Source: DATBJG01 sp963790545
GTDB lineage: Bacteria; Acidobacteriota; Vicinamibacteria; Vicinamibacterales; JAMQPK01
NCBI GenBank assembly: GCA_963790545.1
Contig: CAWBPA010000025.1
Location: forward strand, 248,001-312,000
Length of the DNA stretch: 64,000 nucleotides
Reading direction: 5' to 3'
Shown here: positions 34,161 through 43,749 of the stretch, one piece after another
Position numbering within the stretch: position 1 is the first letter of the stretch
How the letters are laid out: each line of letters begins with the position of its first letter
Notes under the pieces: generated by a model
Seen by the model: only the letters and a program-made list of their open reading frames with translations
Database searches by the model: none
Told to the model about the DNA's origin: nothing
Translations under genes and position numbers: made by a program

Positions 34161-35624
34161 TTATTGGCCCTTCGAGAAAATGTCCAGTTTGTAGCCTGCC
34201 TTGGTGAACAGATAGTTGCGCGACTCGTCGGCCAGCTGTCGGAACTTCTCCATGTTGACGCCCGTCATCCTGCCGCGAAGCTTCCGGACCTTGCCGCCGA
34301 TGATCACGGTGTCGATGTTCCGCGTGTCCGCGGCGTGGACGACGGTCCCGAGCGCATGATTCGAGGGGTAGAGATTGATGTCGTCGGTTCGAATCAACAC
34401 GATGTCGGCTTCTTTGCCGGGGGTCAGCGTCCCGCACTTGTTGAGAAGTCCCGCGCACGCGGCGCCGCCCACCGTCGCGCACTCCAGCACCTCGCGGACA
34501 CCAACGAGCGCCGGCGCCTTCCCGTCGCCGTTGACCTTGCGGTAGGTCGCCATGGCGCGCTGAATGTAGAACGCCACGCGCATCTCGGTGAACATGTCGG
34601 TCCCGTACGAGACCTCGTTGTCGATGCTGAAGCCCGGGCGCATGCCGTGATCGATGGCCTTTTGGAATGCTGAGACTCCTTCGCCGAGCGCGTATTGCGC
34701 ATCGGATCTGGGGCAGACATTCACCGTTCCGCCGGAATCCCTGACGCGCTGCCACACCACGTCGGGCCAGTTTTGACAGTGGTTGAACGTGTTGTCGGGA
34801 CCGAAGAGCTTTTCGTTCCAGAACTCCTCGAATTCCTTGCCCGCGGCGTTCGATTCGGTCGTGATCCGGATTCCGAGCTTGCGTGCCAGCGCCCAGTTCT
34901 CACGACTCATGCCCGAGAACATGCGCAGCGTGACGAGCTGGTCGTCTGAAGAAAAGTACTGCTTTTGGAGACGCGCGAGATCCTGCGGCCACTGCTTGTC
35001 CCAGTCGCCCGTCTGCGGCGCACCCGAGGCGTGGACCGCTCGAATGCCGGAATCGATGAGCGCCTGAACGGCGGCGTCCGAATGGGCCGCCGACCGCGAG
35101 TTGTGCGAGTTGTCGATCATGCACGTGATACCGGCGTCGATGCACCCGAGCGCGGTGATCAGGTTGCCCGCATAGATGTCGTGCGGCCGATAAAAGCGCG
35201 CAAAGCCCTGATGCGTCGTCGCCATGTACGCCGCAATGGCCCCGTCGGGAATGATGCGTCGAAGCTGACCTTCCCACGAATGCCGGTGCGCGTCGACGAA
35301 TCCGGGGATGACGATGGTGTTGGAGGCGTCGATCACCTGTGCCTGCGCCGGCGCTTTGATCTCGCCCGCCACATTCACAATCTTCTTGCCCTCGATGAGC
35401 ACATCGCCCTTCACGAAGTCCCCGACCTTTGGATCCATGCTGACGATGGTGCCGCCCTTGAGGAGAATGCGTTGGTTCGGAGCAGGGCCCTGCCGCCAAG
35501 TGCTGTCCAGCGTCCCCGCGTCTTCGCCGCCTCGAGGAGTTTGACCAGCCTCGAGCTCGATCGAGCGCGTAGCGGCCGCGACCGCCAACGCCGCGCCGGC
35601 TTTGAGCAGACTTCGTCGCTTCAT
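34161..35624 (-). CDS. Exported amidohydrolase (chlorohydrolase/cytosine-deaminase-like)
   Basis: 487 residues with a Tat-like leader (MKRRSLLKAGAALAVAAATRS). Metal site: DAHRHSWEGQ (HxH), DNSHNSRSAAHSD region, CQNWPD and the NVCPRSDAQYALGE segment, with SIDNEVSYGTDMF at the position of the catalytic Asp. Composite N- and C-terminal beta-sandwich (ILLKGGTIVSMDP; GKEADIVLIRTDDINLYP) is typical of ATZ/TRZ-like enzymes, which deaminate or dechlorinate heterocycles. Substrate unknown. Converges with the hydrolase. Confidence 0.87.
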   Translation of the reverse strand: MKRRSLLKAGAALAVAAATRSIELEAGQTPRGGEDAGTLDSTWRQGPAPNQRILLKGGTIVSMDPKVGDFVKGDVLIEGKKIVNVAGEIKAPAQAQVIDASNTIVIPGFVDAHRHSWEGQLRRIIPDGAIAAYMATTHQGFARFYRPHDIYAGNLITALGCIDAGITCMIDNSHNSRSAAHSDAAVQALIDSGIRAVHASGAPQTGDWDKQWPQDLARLQKQYFSSDDQLVTLRMFSGMSRENWALARKLGIRITTESNAAGKEFEEFWNEKLFGPDNTFNHCQNWPDVVWQRVRDSGGTVNVCPRSDAQYALGEGVSAFQKAIDHGMRPGFSIDNEVSYGTDMFTEMRVAFYIQRAMATYRKVNGDGKAPALVGVREVLECATVGGAACAGLLNKCGTLTPGKEADIVLIRTDDINLYPSNHALGTVVHAADTRNIDTVIIGGKVRKLRGRMTGVNMEKFRQLADESRNYLFTKAGYKLDIFSKGQ

Positions 35625-35806
35625 AATCTGCCTCCAGGGACATCACTCTAATTCATCAGGGGACGATTCGGGCCGAGGTTTCGAACCGGCGGAAGTTGAG
35701 AGTACGTCAGCGCCCGAAATTCTGCCATGAAGCCTGGGCGTATGAAAGGACTCTCATCCACGAGTAGAATCGGGCTCGAATCGGAATTGCCAGTGAATCA
35801 CCCTGA
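35625..35806. other. Divergent promoter region
   Basis: 182 bp between the amidohydrolase (minus) and the kinase (plus). No gene or clear operator recognised. Confidence 0.4.
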
Positions 35807-37951
35807 ATGACTTTGAGCTCCGGAACGCGGCTCGGGCCGTACGAGATCACCCGGCTGATCGGCGCCGGTGGGATGGGCGAGGTGTATCGGGCGCTCGACA
35901 CGCGGCTCAACCGTGTCGTGGCGATCAAGCGATTGACGGCCCAGGTCGATCGATTCGAACAGGAAGCCAGGACGATTGCCGCGCTCAACCATCCCCACAT
36001 CTGTCAGATCCACGACATCGGGCCCGACTACCTGGTACTCGAGTACATCGACGGAGCACCTCCTCGAGGACCACTCCCAGCGACCGACGCCTTGCGGCTG
36101 GCCGTGCAGATCGCCAGCGCCCTCGAAGCGGCTCACGAGCGCGGCATCCTGCATCGCGATCTCAAACCCGCGAACATCCTGGTCGGCCACGACGGCCACG
36201 CGAAGCTCCTCGACTTCGGTCTCGCCAAAATGATGGAGGCTGGTGCAGACGTCACGAGAACGATCGAAGGGACCGTGCTTGGCACGGCACCCTACATGTC
36301 GCCGGAACAGGCACAGGGTGCGACACTCGATGCGCGATCGGACATCTTCAGCTTTGGCGCCGTCCTTTATGAACTCCTCTCCGGCACTCGCGCGTTCCGA
36401 GGGCAATCAACCGCTCAGGTCCTGAGCTCCGTCCTGCGTGACGATCCGGAGCCGCTTCAAACGTCACCCGAGCTGGACCGCATTGTCAGGCGCTGCCTCC
36501 AAAAGCGGCCGGGCGATCGGTTTCAATCGATGGCCGAGGTGCGAGCCGCGTTGGAGCAGCGGAACACCAAGCTCGCCGACGCGCGGCCGTCCATTGCGGT
36601 GCTCGCGTTTGCTGATATGAGTCCCGGCAAGGACCAGGAGTATTTCAGCGATGGGCTTGCGGAAGAGATCATCAACGCTCTCACGCAAATCCGCGGGTTG
36701 AAGGTCATCGCGCGCACGTCGGCGTTCGCCTTCAAGGGACAAAGCACCGATGTCCGCCGGATTGCCGATGCGCTGGGCGTCAGCCACATTCTCGAAGGCA
36801 GCGTGCGGAAAGCGGGGAACCGCATTCGCGTGACGGCGCAGTTGATTACCGCGGAGGATGGGAGCCACGTGTGGTCCGAGCGGTACGACCGTGAGCTCGC
36901 TGATGTGTTTGCCATCCAGGACGAGATTGCAGAGGCGATTGCTGCCGTTCTCCGGATCAAGCTGTCGGCGGACCGTTCGGCTTCCCAGCGCTATACCCCC
37001 ACGCTCCCGGCGTACGAGGCGTTTCTCCGGGCGCGACACAATCTCCAGAAGTGGACCTCGGAGTCGCTCACCAAAGGTCGGGAGAACCTCGATCGTGCGC
37101 TGGCGCTCGATCCCCGATTTGCGCTGGCCCACAGCGAACTGGGTTGGGTCTTCTTTGGACTCCTCACCGAGAACTGCATCCTTCCTGACGAGGCGGTGGC
37201 ACTCATGAATGGGCACGCCCGTCGCGCGTTGGAGATTGATCCGTTGCTCCCGGATGCGCATGCGGTGCTGGGCCTGGCGGCCACGATCGACTACGACTGG
37301 AACGAGGCCGACCGGCGCTTCAGATTAGCGGTGGCGCGCGAACCGGTGACGCCCGCGGTCCGCTATTTCTACAGTAGTCGCTGCCTGGCCACCCACGGTC
37401 GCTTGAAGGAAGGGGAACAGGAGATAAAGCGCCTGATCCAGGACGACCCGCTGAACCTGCTGTGGCAGACCGCGTTGGGAATTTACTTTGTCGCGACGGA
37501 TCGATTCGACGAAGGTGAGTCGACGCTCCGCCATGTGCTGGAGCTCGAACCATCGTTCTGGCTGGCCTATCCCTGGCTCGCGCTGATTCGGTTAAGGCGC
37601 GGCTTACCGGCCGAGGCGCTGCCGCTGCTGGAGAAGGCGCATGCGCTGGTGCCGTCGAACTGGTACGACATCGGCTTGCTTGCCGGAACCCTGGAGCGCC
37701 TGGGAGAAACACGCCGGGCGGCGTCGTTCATCGAGAAACTGGGCGATGGGGCGGCCTTTGGGGCTCCGGCCGGATTCGTCTGCTACCACTACGTGCGCGG
37801 TGATCTCGACCACGCCGCAGAGTGGTTCGAGAAAGTCATCGCACAGCGCGATACGCGGGCGCCGTGGATCCTTCCGCACACACTTGGCAGCTTTCTCATG
37901 TCGAGCCCCCGTTGGCCCCATCTGGCGAAGCTGATGAATCTGCCCGGATAG
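35807..37951 (+). CDS. Serine/threonine kinase with TolB-like and TPR regions
   Basis: 714 residues, soluble. Kinase domain: IGAGGMGEVYRA, VVAIKRL (Lys), HRDLKPANIL, DFGLAKM, GTAPYMSPEQA; shorter than usual because the N-lobe is compact. A TolB-N-like/adenylate-cyclase-associated domain follows (SIAVLAFADMSPGKDQEYF, GLKVIARTSAFAFKGQSTDV, GVSHILEGSVRK), then TPRs to the C-terminus (LDPRFALAHSELGWVFFGLL, LLPDAHAVLGLA). No membrane helix between the parts, unlike many relatives. A signalling kinase typical of acidobacterial genomes; targets unknown. Confidence 0.92.
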   Translation: MTLSSGTRLGPYEITRLIGAGGMGEVYRALDTRLNRVVAIKRLTAQVDRFEQEARTIAALNHPHICQIHDIGPDYLVLEYIDGAPPRGPLPATDALRLAVQIASALEAAHERGILHRDLKPANILVGHDGHAKLLDFGLAKMMEAGADVTRTIEGTVLGTAPYMSPEQAQGATLDARSDIFSFGAVLYELLSGTRAFRGQSTAQVLSSVLRDDPEPLQTSPELDRIVRRCLQKRPGDRFQSMAEVRAALEQRNTKLADARPSIAVLAFADMSPGKDQEYFSDGLAEEIINALTQIRGLKVIARTSAFAFKGQSTDVRRIADALGVSHILEGSVRKAGNRIRVTAQLITAEDGSHVWSERYDRELADVFAIQDEIAEAIAAVLRIKLSADRSASQRYTPTLPAYEAFLRARHNLQKWTSESLTKGRENLDRALALDPRFALAHSELGWVFFGLLTENCILPDEAVALMNGHARRALEIDPLLPDAHAVLGLAATIDYDWNEADRRFRLAVAREPVTPAVRYFYSSRCLATHGRLKEGEQEIKRLIQDDPLNLLWQTALGIYFVATDRFDEGESTLRHVLELEPSFWLAYPWLALIRLRRGLPAEALPLLEKAHALVPSNWYDIGLLAGTLERLGETRRAASFIEKLGDGAAFGAPAGFVCYHYVRGDLDHAAEWFEKVIAQRDTRAPWILPHTLGSFLMSSPRWPHLAKLMNLPG

Positions 37952-37954
37952 CCC

Positions 37955-38398
37955 TCAGCCTTCCTTCTTGCAGTCGCCGATTCGCTTCGCCGTCGTCTTG
38001 ACCGTCGTCGTTCGCCCCTTGTTGTCCTTCATGGTCATGAGACTGGTCCACGATTCGGTGGCGAGCGTTATCTCCGCAATCGAAATCATCTTCAACCCGT
38101 CCGATTCACAAACGGAGCTGAACGTGAGCTTGTTACCGCTCACCTTTGACTCCGTGATCTTGCAGGACTTTTCGTCGTCAGCCTCCATGAACAACTTTGT
38201 TATGCCCGCCGGGGAAACGTCCTCCACATCTTTGGCGGTGATGCAGTTGGTATCTTTATGCGTCATCTTGCTGCCGGCGAGGTCCATGTCAGCCGTCATC
38301 TCGTACTGACCCGGGCGAAGTTGAACTTGTGCCGAGCCGGTCGCGAGAAAAGCAATCATCAATGTCGAGACCAGCAGGGGTGGTTGACTCAGCTTCAT
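37955..38398 (-). CDS. DUF3617 secreted protein
   Basis: 147 residues from ATG 38398 with GGAG upstream. Signal peptide (PPLLVSTLMIAFLATGSAQ), then the family pattern LRPGQYEMTADMDLAG, a Cys pair region (TNCITAKDVEDV, DEKSCKITE) and SSVCESDGL. DUF3617 proteins are small periplasmic proteins of unknown role. Converges 3 bp from the kinase stop. Confidence 0.85.
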   Translation of the reverse strand: MKLSQPPLLVSTLMIAFLATGSAQVQLRPGQYEMTADMDLAGSKMTHKDTNCITAKDVEDVSPAGITKLFMEADDEKSCKITESKVSGNKLTFSSVCESDGLKMISIAEITLATESWTSLMTMKDNKGRTTTVKTTAKRIGDCKKEG

Positions 38399-38437
38399 GT
38401 GTTGCTCCTCCGACAGGCGTGTCATACCGATCATGGC

Positions 38438-39046
38438 CTATTTTCTCCCTGCCTTGCACGCGGCAAGAAAATGGTCTTCGGTTCCCCGACGTAGGGTGTA
38501 GCGAACTTGCTTGGAGGTCGGCCCATCTGAACGTTCTGTCGCCTCAATGGTGACGGTATTACCGAGACTGACCAGATCGCCCGTCGCACGTATGACGTCT
38601 CCTTCCCACTCGCCCCGCAACTCACGAACGGCGAAACCAGTTCGCTCTTCCGCAGTCGCGTTCAATGCCAGATAAAACTCTGTACCGCGCCAATTATTGA
38701 CGTTGCCGGAAATTTCATGGCCGCGAACCGTTCCAGGCGCCTCGCAGACTTTGGCGCGGCCCTCGATCCGCCTGGGACAATCTCGGCACCGGTCGAGGAG
38801 AGGAAACGGATGTCGGATCTCGACATAGATCGGGTCGGTTCGTCCGTCTGGCATCGTGCGCTCACCGTGCCAGTCACCAGTCAAGGTTGGCCAGAGCCCG
38901 AACGAACGTGCCCATGGAGCAAACGGAGTTTCCAGGATCGTCGGGAGCACCGCGAGCGCGCCGACAAGCGCGGCCACGAGCAACACGCCCTTCAACAGGC
39001 CTCGCCGCGTTGAAACTCCGAGGGAGATGTGCGAGGTTCGGGGCAC
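38438..39046 (-). CDS. Membrane-anchored protein of unknown function
   Basis: 202 residues if started at GTG 39046; the frame stays open further upstream, but there it runs through a 7-bp repeat tract (SHQPSAISD), so the later start is preferred. A twin-Arg N-terminus with hydrophobic helix (STRRGLLKGVLLVAALVGAL) precedes a beta-rich soluble domain (LTGDWHGERTMPDGRTDPIY, FYLALNATAEERTGFAVREL) with paired cysteines (DRCRDCPRR, CEAPG, CKAG). No family recognised. Confidence 0.6.
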   Translation of the reverse strand: MPRTSHISLGVSTRRGLLKGVLLVAALVGALAVLPTILETPFAPWARSFGLWPTLTGDWHGERTMPDGRTDPIYVEIRHPFPLLDRCRDCPRRIEGRAKVCEAPGTVRGHEISGNVNNWRGTEFYLALNATAEERTGFAVRELRGEWEGDVIRATGDLVSLGNTVTIEATERSDGPTSKQVRYTLRRGTEDHFLAACKAGRK

Positions 39047-39051
39047 GTCGC

Positions 39052-39072
39052 TAATGGCTGACGGCTGATGGC
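39052..39072. repeat. Heptanucleotide tract, TGATGGC family
   Basis: Three units TAATGGC, TGACGGC, TGATGGC; same family as 16691-16718. The stop codon of the next gene (39072-39074) begins on its last base. Confidence 0.8.
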
Positions 39073-39921
39073 TACTTCTGATTTCCCACCAGCAACGGCC
39101 GGTCCTTCTCGTTCTCGCAGAAGTTCTCCAGGACATCGGTGTCGGGCATTAAACGCTGGTTGAACTTGAACGAGAATGGTTTGTTGTACATCTTGCGATC
39201 GTCGACCGTGATCTGGACCTCCAGTGTTCCAAAGTCACGACGGCGGAATCGTTCGGTCACACGCATGGCATCGCTGTGAGGATGTCCAAAAGCATCCAGC
39301 CAACCCTCATCCCTGAATCCCGCCACATCCACGACGAGCGTGTCTCCTTCCCACCGGCCTACCGAGTAGCCGTAGAACGCGGGCTCGGGATCAACGGGCA
39401 ACTTTCGGCCATCCGTGTAGATCTGCCGGAACGTCGTCAGATCTTCGTAGAGCACCAGAATCAGTCCGGGAGTTTGGACGATCTTGTGAGGAAACGGCCC
39501 CGCGTCCGAAATGGGAACGCCCAAAGGCAGGCAGTGTGTGGAGGGGAGATCGCTCGAGATCGGTCGCACCTCTTTTCTTGGCCAGCGCGGCCGCCGCCGG
39601 CGTCATCACGATCTCCTCCGGTTTGAAATCCCAAAGGATGTTCATGAAGTACCGGGACGGGGCTGCCTCTCCCAAGGTTTGCGCCCCATCCACGTGGTCA
39701 GGAATGATTTTTTCCAGTTCCTTGATGGAGGCTGACTCAGCAATCCAGAGGCCCGACAGGTCGGGCTTTCCGTCTGCGGCTCGCGGCGCCGGCGCGCTCA
39801 GGTTGGGTTTGCCATCCTTCGTCCGAGGCGTGCCCGGCGTGGGATGCTTCAACCACTGTGCGTGCGCGCCCACGGAACCGGCGAGGATGGCCGCGAGAAT
39901 CCAGAAGCTACGGTAACTCAT
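39072..39921 (-). pseudogene. Secreted protein of unknown function (paralogue of 46682-47506), one frameshift
   Basis: Signal peptide (SFWILAAILAGSVGAHAQ) and the pattern WLKHPTPGTPRTKDGKPNLS, then DGKPDLSGLWIAES. Near 39556 one extra base moves the rest to another frame: STHCLPLGVPI, FRQIYTDGRKLP, YGYSVGRWEGDTLVVDVAG, FRRRDFGTLEVQITVDDRKM. Blocks correspond one for one to the protein at 46682-47506. These are exported beta-rich proteins common in acidobacterial genomes, with no known activity. Start ATG 39921 or 39930. Confidence 0.82.
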
Positions 39922-40023
39922 ATAGGGCATTTCCCTGTGCCTGTTGATGAAATTTTGGGACGCTCGACGCAAAAAACCGGGAGCCGACCGCCGCTGTTCG
40001 CGCTATTGTATCGTCACTCCGTA

Positions 40024-41892
40024 ATGCAGCGCAGACTCTCGCTGCTCGTTGCTGCAGTCGCCGTCATGGCTGCGACGACCGCCCTGTCCGGTCCGAACAC
40101 CCAAGCCGTGGGAAGACCGCCCGTCATGGGTCGGAACGCCGGAGTCTCGGCGGGTCATCCGCTTACGACCACGGCCGCGCTCGAAATCCTGACGCGCGGG
40201 GGCAACGCCTTCGATGCCGGCGTTGCCGCGCTCCTGGTCGGCGGCGTGATCGAGCAGGATCTCTACAGCCTGGGTGGCGAAGCCCTGGTCCTCGTATATC
40301 CCCGCAATGCTGGAAAAGTTACGGCCGTCGTAGGGCAAGGTTGGGCGCCCAAGGCGGCCACCATCGATTGGTACGTCGCGCGCCGCAAGAATCTGGCGGG
40401 CGAGGGTCTTGACCCCGCAGTCGTTCCCGGCGCGCTTCATGCCGCGCTGACCGTTCTCGAGCAGTGGGGCACGATGAGCTTCGAAGACGTGTCCTCGCGC
40501 GCGATCGAGTATGCGAGAGACGGCTTTCCGCTGCGCCCGCTCACGGCGCGCGCCATCGAAGGCAATCTGAAGTTTTTTGCGAAGTGGCCCGACAATCAAC
40601 GCTTCTGGCTCAAGTCCGACGGTTCGATGTACGCGGCCGGAGACACGATCAAGCTGCCGACGCTGGCTCAGACGTTGACGCGTATGGTGGAGGCCGAGCG
40701 CGCGGCTCGCCCCCAGGGCCGGGGCGCCGCGATCGTTGCGGCGCGGGATCGGTTCTACAAAGGTGATATCGCGCGCGAAATGGTGGGGTTCCTCCAGCAG
40801 CACGAGGCGCCGTTCGACCTGAGCGATTTCGCGGAATTTTTTGCCACGGTTGAAGCGCCGACGACCACCAGCTATCGCGGATACGACGTCTACAAGCATG
40901 CGTTCGGCAGCCAGGGCCCGGTGCTGCTCGAGACGCTGAACATGCTCGAGCAGTTCGACCTGAAGTCGATGAAGCACAACAGCACCGACTACCTTCACAC
41001 GATGGTCGAGGCGCTGAAGCTCGGGTACGCGGATCGCGACACGTACTACGCGGATCCGCAGTTCGTGGAGGTCCCGGGCGAGGGGTTGCTCTCGAAGGCG
41101 TATGCGCGCGAACGCGCCAGGCTCATCAATCCGCGGCGCGCGTCGCACGCGTTCGTGGCGGGCAATCCGCTGGCATTCGACTCGCGGGTCAAGCAGTGGC
41201 CTTATTGGGTTGCGAACATTAAAGATGATCCCAAAAACAACGAGACCAGGCCCGGGGCGCCCGCGCCAGATGCCGAACCCATTCGCGGCACGCTCAAGGA
41301 CACGACCCATATTGCCGTCATCGACAAAGACGGTAACATTTTCGATGCGACGCCCAGCGGCGGCTGGATTGGCGGCGCCGTGATTCTGGGCAACACCGGG
41401 ATTGCCATGAGCGTGCGCGGCGAGCAGTTCTGGCTCGACAAGACCCGTGCGGCCCAGCTCCGGCCGCGCGCGCGACCACGCTACACGCTCACGCCCACGA
41501 TTGTCTTACGCAATGGCCAGCCGTTCATGGCCATCGGCACTCCGGGCGGCGACAATCAGGATCAGACCATCCTGCAGGCCTTTCTCAACATCGTCGAGTT
41601 CTGGCCCGACTGGTATCCCAACCTGCACACGGCATTCGAGTGGCCGCGCGTGCAGACCTTGCATTTCTACGGGTCCTTCTGGCCGCACGACGCCGGGTTC
41701 AACAAGCTGAACGTGGAGTCGCCAATTCCTGACGCGGTGTTCAAGGCGTTGCGCGACCGCGGCCACGACGTCAGCAGGATCGCGCCGTTCAGCATTGCCA
41801 GCTGTGCGACGGCGGTCCTCATCGATCCCGCGAGCGGTAACCGGATTGCGGGCGCCGACCCGCGGCGCGATTGTTACGCCATGGCGTACTAG
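40024..41892 (+). CDS. Gamma-glutamyltransferase-family Ntn hydrolase
   Basis: 622 residues from ATG 40024 (MQRRLSLLVAAVAVMAATTA, signal peptide). GNAFDAGVAALLVGGVIEQ and PGALHAALTVLEQWG are classical large-subunit segments. The autocleavage/nucleophile Thr is in KDTTHIAVIDKDGNIFDATP, followed by GTPGGDNQDQTILQAFLNIV of the small subunit. Such enzymes are exported precursors that self-cleave; they transfer or hydrolyse gamma-glutamyl groups or act as acylases. The substrate-binding TSGG pair appears as PSGG. Divergent from the unknown secreted protein. Confidence 0.9.
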   Translation: MQRRLSLLVAAVAVMAATTALSGPNTQAVGRPPVMGRNAGVSAGHPLTTTAALEILTRGGNAFDAGVAALLVGGVIEQDLYSLGGEALVLVYPRNAGKVTAVVGQGWAPKAATIDWYVARRKNLAGEGLDPAVVPGALHAALTVLEQWGTMSFEDVSSRAIEYARDGFPLRPLTARAIEGNLKFFAKWPDNQRFWLKSDGSMYAAGDTIKLPTLAQTLTRMVEAERAARPQGRGAAIVAARDRFYKGDIAREMVGFLQQHEAPFDLSDFAEFFATVEAPTTTSYRGYDVYKHAFGSQGPVLLETLNMLEQFDLKSMKHNSTDYLHTMVEALKLGYADRDTYYADPQFVEVPGEGLLSKAYARERARLINPRRASHAFVAGNPLAFDSRVKQWPYWVANIKDDPKNNETRPGAPAPDAEPIRGTLKDTTHIAVIDKDGNIFDATPSGGWIGGAVILGNTGIAMSVRGEQFWLDKTRAAQLRPRARPRYTLTPTIVLRNGQPFMAIGTPGGDNQDQTILQAFLNIVEFWPDWYPNLHTAFEWPRVQTLHFYGSFWPHDAGFNKLNVESPIPDAVFKALRDRGHDVSRIAPFSIASCATAVLIDPASGNRIAGADPRRDCYAMAY

Positions 41893-41911
41893 AACCAGTT
41901 TCTGTCGTCGC

Positions 41912-41931
41912 GCAGGCGCCTCCACGCCTGC
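41912..41931. terminator. Hairpin after the gamma-glutamyltransferase gene
   Basis: Arms GCAGGCG and CGCCTGC around CTCCA-type loop, 20 bp past the stop codon. No U-tract; may be a REP-like element. Confidence 0.5.
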
Positions 41932-41965
41932 CGAGAGAGGGCAAACTCGGAGCCACCCCAGTTCC

Positions 41966-41995
41966 CCCCTGAGACCTCTGCGCCCTCTGCGCTGA
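41966..41995. repeat. Single arm of the CTCTGCG repeat
   Basis: CCTCTGCGCCCTCTGCGC: same 9-bp-period motif as the hairpins at 49087-49145 and 50982-51073, but without a second arm. Confidence 0.6.
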
Positions 41996-42033
41996 AAAAT
42001 GTGTCGATTCGACTTCCAGCAAAGGGTTCCCCG

Positions 42034-43578
42034 ATGAACGTGCTCCTCCTTTCCATGCCCGATTCCTTCGAGCACATGCCAACCGTCGCGATCCGCATGC
42101 CCAACGGCGCGCTGGCATCGCTGGCCGGCAACGTGGATCGACATCACCACGTCGCGATTGCCGACCTTGTGCTCGTCCAGGCGCACGTAGGGCCACGGTC
42201 GAACGGCTGATGCGCGACATCGAGCCGGATCTGGTGGGCCTGTCTGTGATGACATTTCAGCGCGACACTGCCTTTCGGGTCGCGCGACTCGTGCGCGCGT
42301 TGCGCCCTTCTGCCCGAATCGTCGCGGGCGGCTACGATCCCAGCCTCGCGCCTGACGCGTACGAATCATGTCGCGAAGTGGACTTTCTTGCGCGCGGCGA
42401 AGGAGAAGTGACGCTCTCGCGAACTGCTTCGCGCGCTGGAGAGCGGCGGCAGCGTTCAAGCGATTGCAGGCTTGTCTTATCGGCGCACGACGGCGGGCGG
42501 CTTCGTACACAATCCGGAGCGGCCAGTCATGCGTCTGGCCTCTGATCTGCTTCGCTTGCCGAACCGCCGGGCGCGCGTGCTTAGCGGGTATACCTTGCTC
42601 GGCCGCCAGGTTGACGTGGTGGAAACGTCGAGAGGCTGCACGTTCGATTGCAGCTTCTGTTCGATCATCGAGATGCGAGGGCGCAACTTCCACCCTTATC
42701 CTATCAATCGCGTGCTTGCAGACATTGCCGATGCGAAGGCCTGCGGCGCGCGCGCCATCTTTCTCGTTGACGACAACATCACGCTGGACGTCCATCGGTT
42801 CGAAGCGCTCTGTCACGCGATCGTGGAGAGCGGACTCAACGACCTGGACTATACCGTCCAGGCCATGACCTCTCCGCTCGCGGCCCACGGAGCCCGACTG
42901 GCGCCGCTGATGCGGCAGGCAGGATTCCGGTACGTCTTTCTGGGCATCGAAAACATCCTTGATGACGATCTCTCCTTTCTCAAGGCACGCTCGAAGAACG
43001 CGCTGCGTGCCCACGGCCACCTGGTGGGCAACGCCAGCATCGAGGCCATCGCGCACCTTCATCAGCACGGCATGTTCGTCGTTGGCGGCCTCATTGTGGG
43101 CAATCCTGACGATACCCGAGAATCAATCGAGGCCAACCTGACGTTCGCGCGAAGGTACATCGACTGGCCGTACATTCAGCATCCCACGCCCTATCCGCGC
43201 ACTCCGATGACGCGCGAATTCCGCGATCACGACCTCATCGTGGACGAGGACGTGTCGCACTACGACGGGACGACGGCCGTGGTGCGGACCAAGCACATGT
43301 CGGCCAGCGAGATCGAGTTCTTGCGCTGGCGTGCGGATCGCTGGATGAAGGTGCGGCATATACCGGCTGCGTTTCGTCACAGCCCTGTATTCGTGCTTCG
43401 CCACGGTCTGGAGATGCTCGCGCACACCTTTACCGGTGAAAGTCTGCGGTCGCTTCTTGGTTTTGAAAGTCGCCAGGCGGTCTTCGAACGGTTTCGCGCG
43501 TCGCGGCGGCGGGACCGCAACTACGTGGAGACCACGCCTGCAACACCGCGCAGCCGCCGTCGGGAACAGGCAGCATAG
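42034..43578 (+). pseudogene. B12-binding radical SAM protein, two compensating frameshifts
   Basis: From ATG 42034: MNVLLLSMPDSFEHMPTVAI and a cobalamin-binding-like fold in frame 1; one missing base near 42190 puts MRDIEPDLVGLSVMTFQRDT and IVAGGYDPSLAPDAYE in frame 3; one extra base near 42420 restores frame 1 (ELLRALESGGSVQAIAGLSY). The radical SAM core has CTFDCSFCSI (three 4Fe-4S cysteines), then VDDNITLD, FRYVFLGIENILDDD and GMFVVGGLIVGNPDD. Its internal ATG 42472 would give only the second part. Typical of BchE/HpnP-like B12-dependent methyltransferases or cyclases; substrate unknown. The -1/+1 pair argues for sequencing error. Confidence 0.87.
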
Positions 43579-43580
43579 AT

Positions 43581-43720
43581 CGGGTGCCGGGTGCGTGGTG
43601 CCTGGTGCCGGGTGCTGTGCAGGGTGCTTGGTGCTTGGTGCACCGTTACGGGGAGGCACTCCGCATAGCACACGCACCCAGCACAGCACCAGGCACCAAG
43701 CACCACGCACCAGGCACCCG
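43581..43720. repeat. 47-bp near-perfect inverted repeat built of GGTGCNN heptads
   Basis: Left arm 43581-43627 and right arm 43674-43720 match at 43 of 47 positions when one is reverse-complemented. Both arms consist of 7-bp units (GGTGCCG, GGTGCGT, GGTGCCT) with the same off-phase TGTGC interruption; 46-bp loop. Confidence 0.93.
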
Positions 43721-43749
43721 CGTTCGCCTCCTCGTTGTAGAATCACCCC

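Noticed and set aside
40003..41310. Minus-strand open frame opposite the gamma-glutamyltransferase
   Set aside because: Shadow of a gene with clear Ntn-hydrolase motifs.
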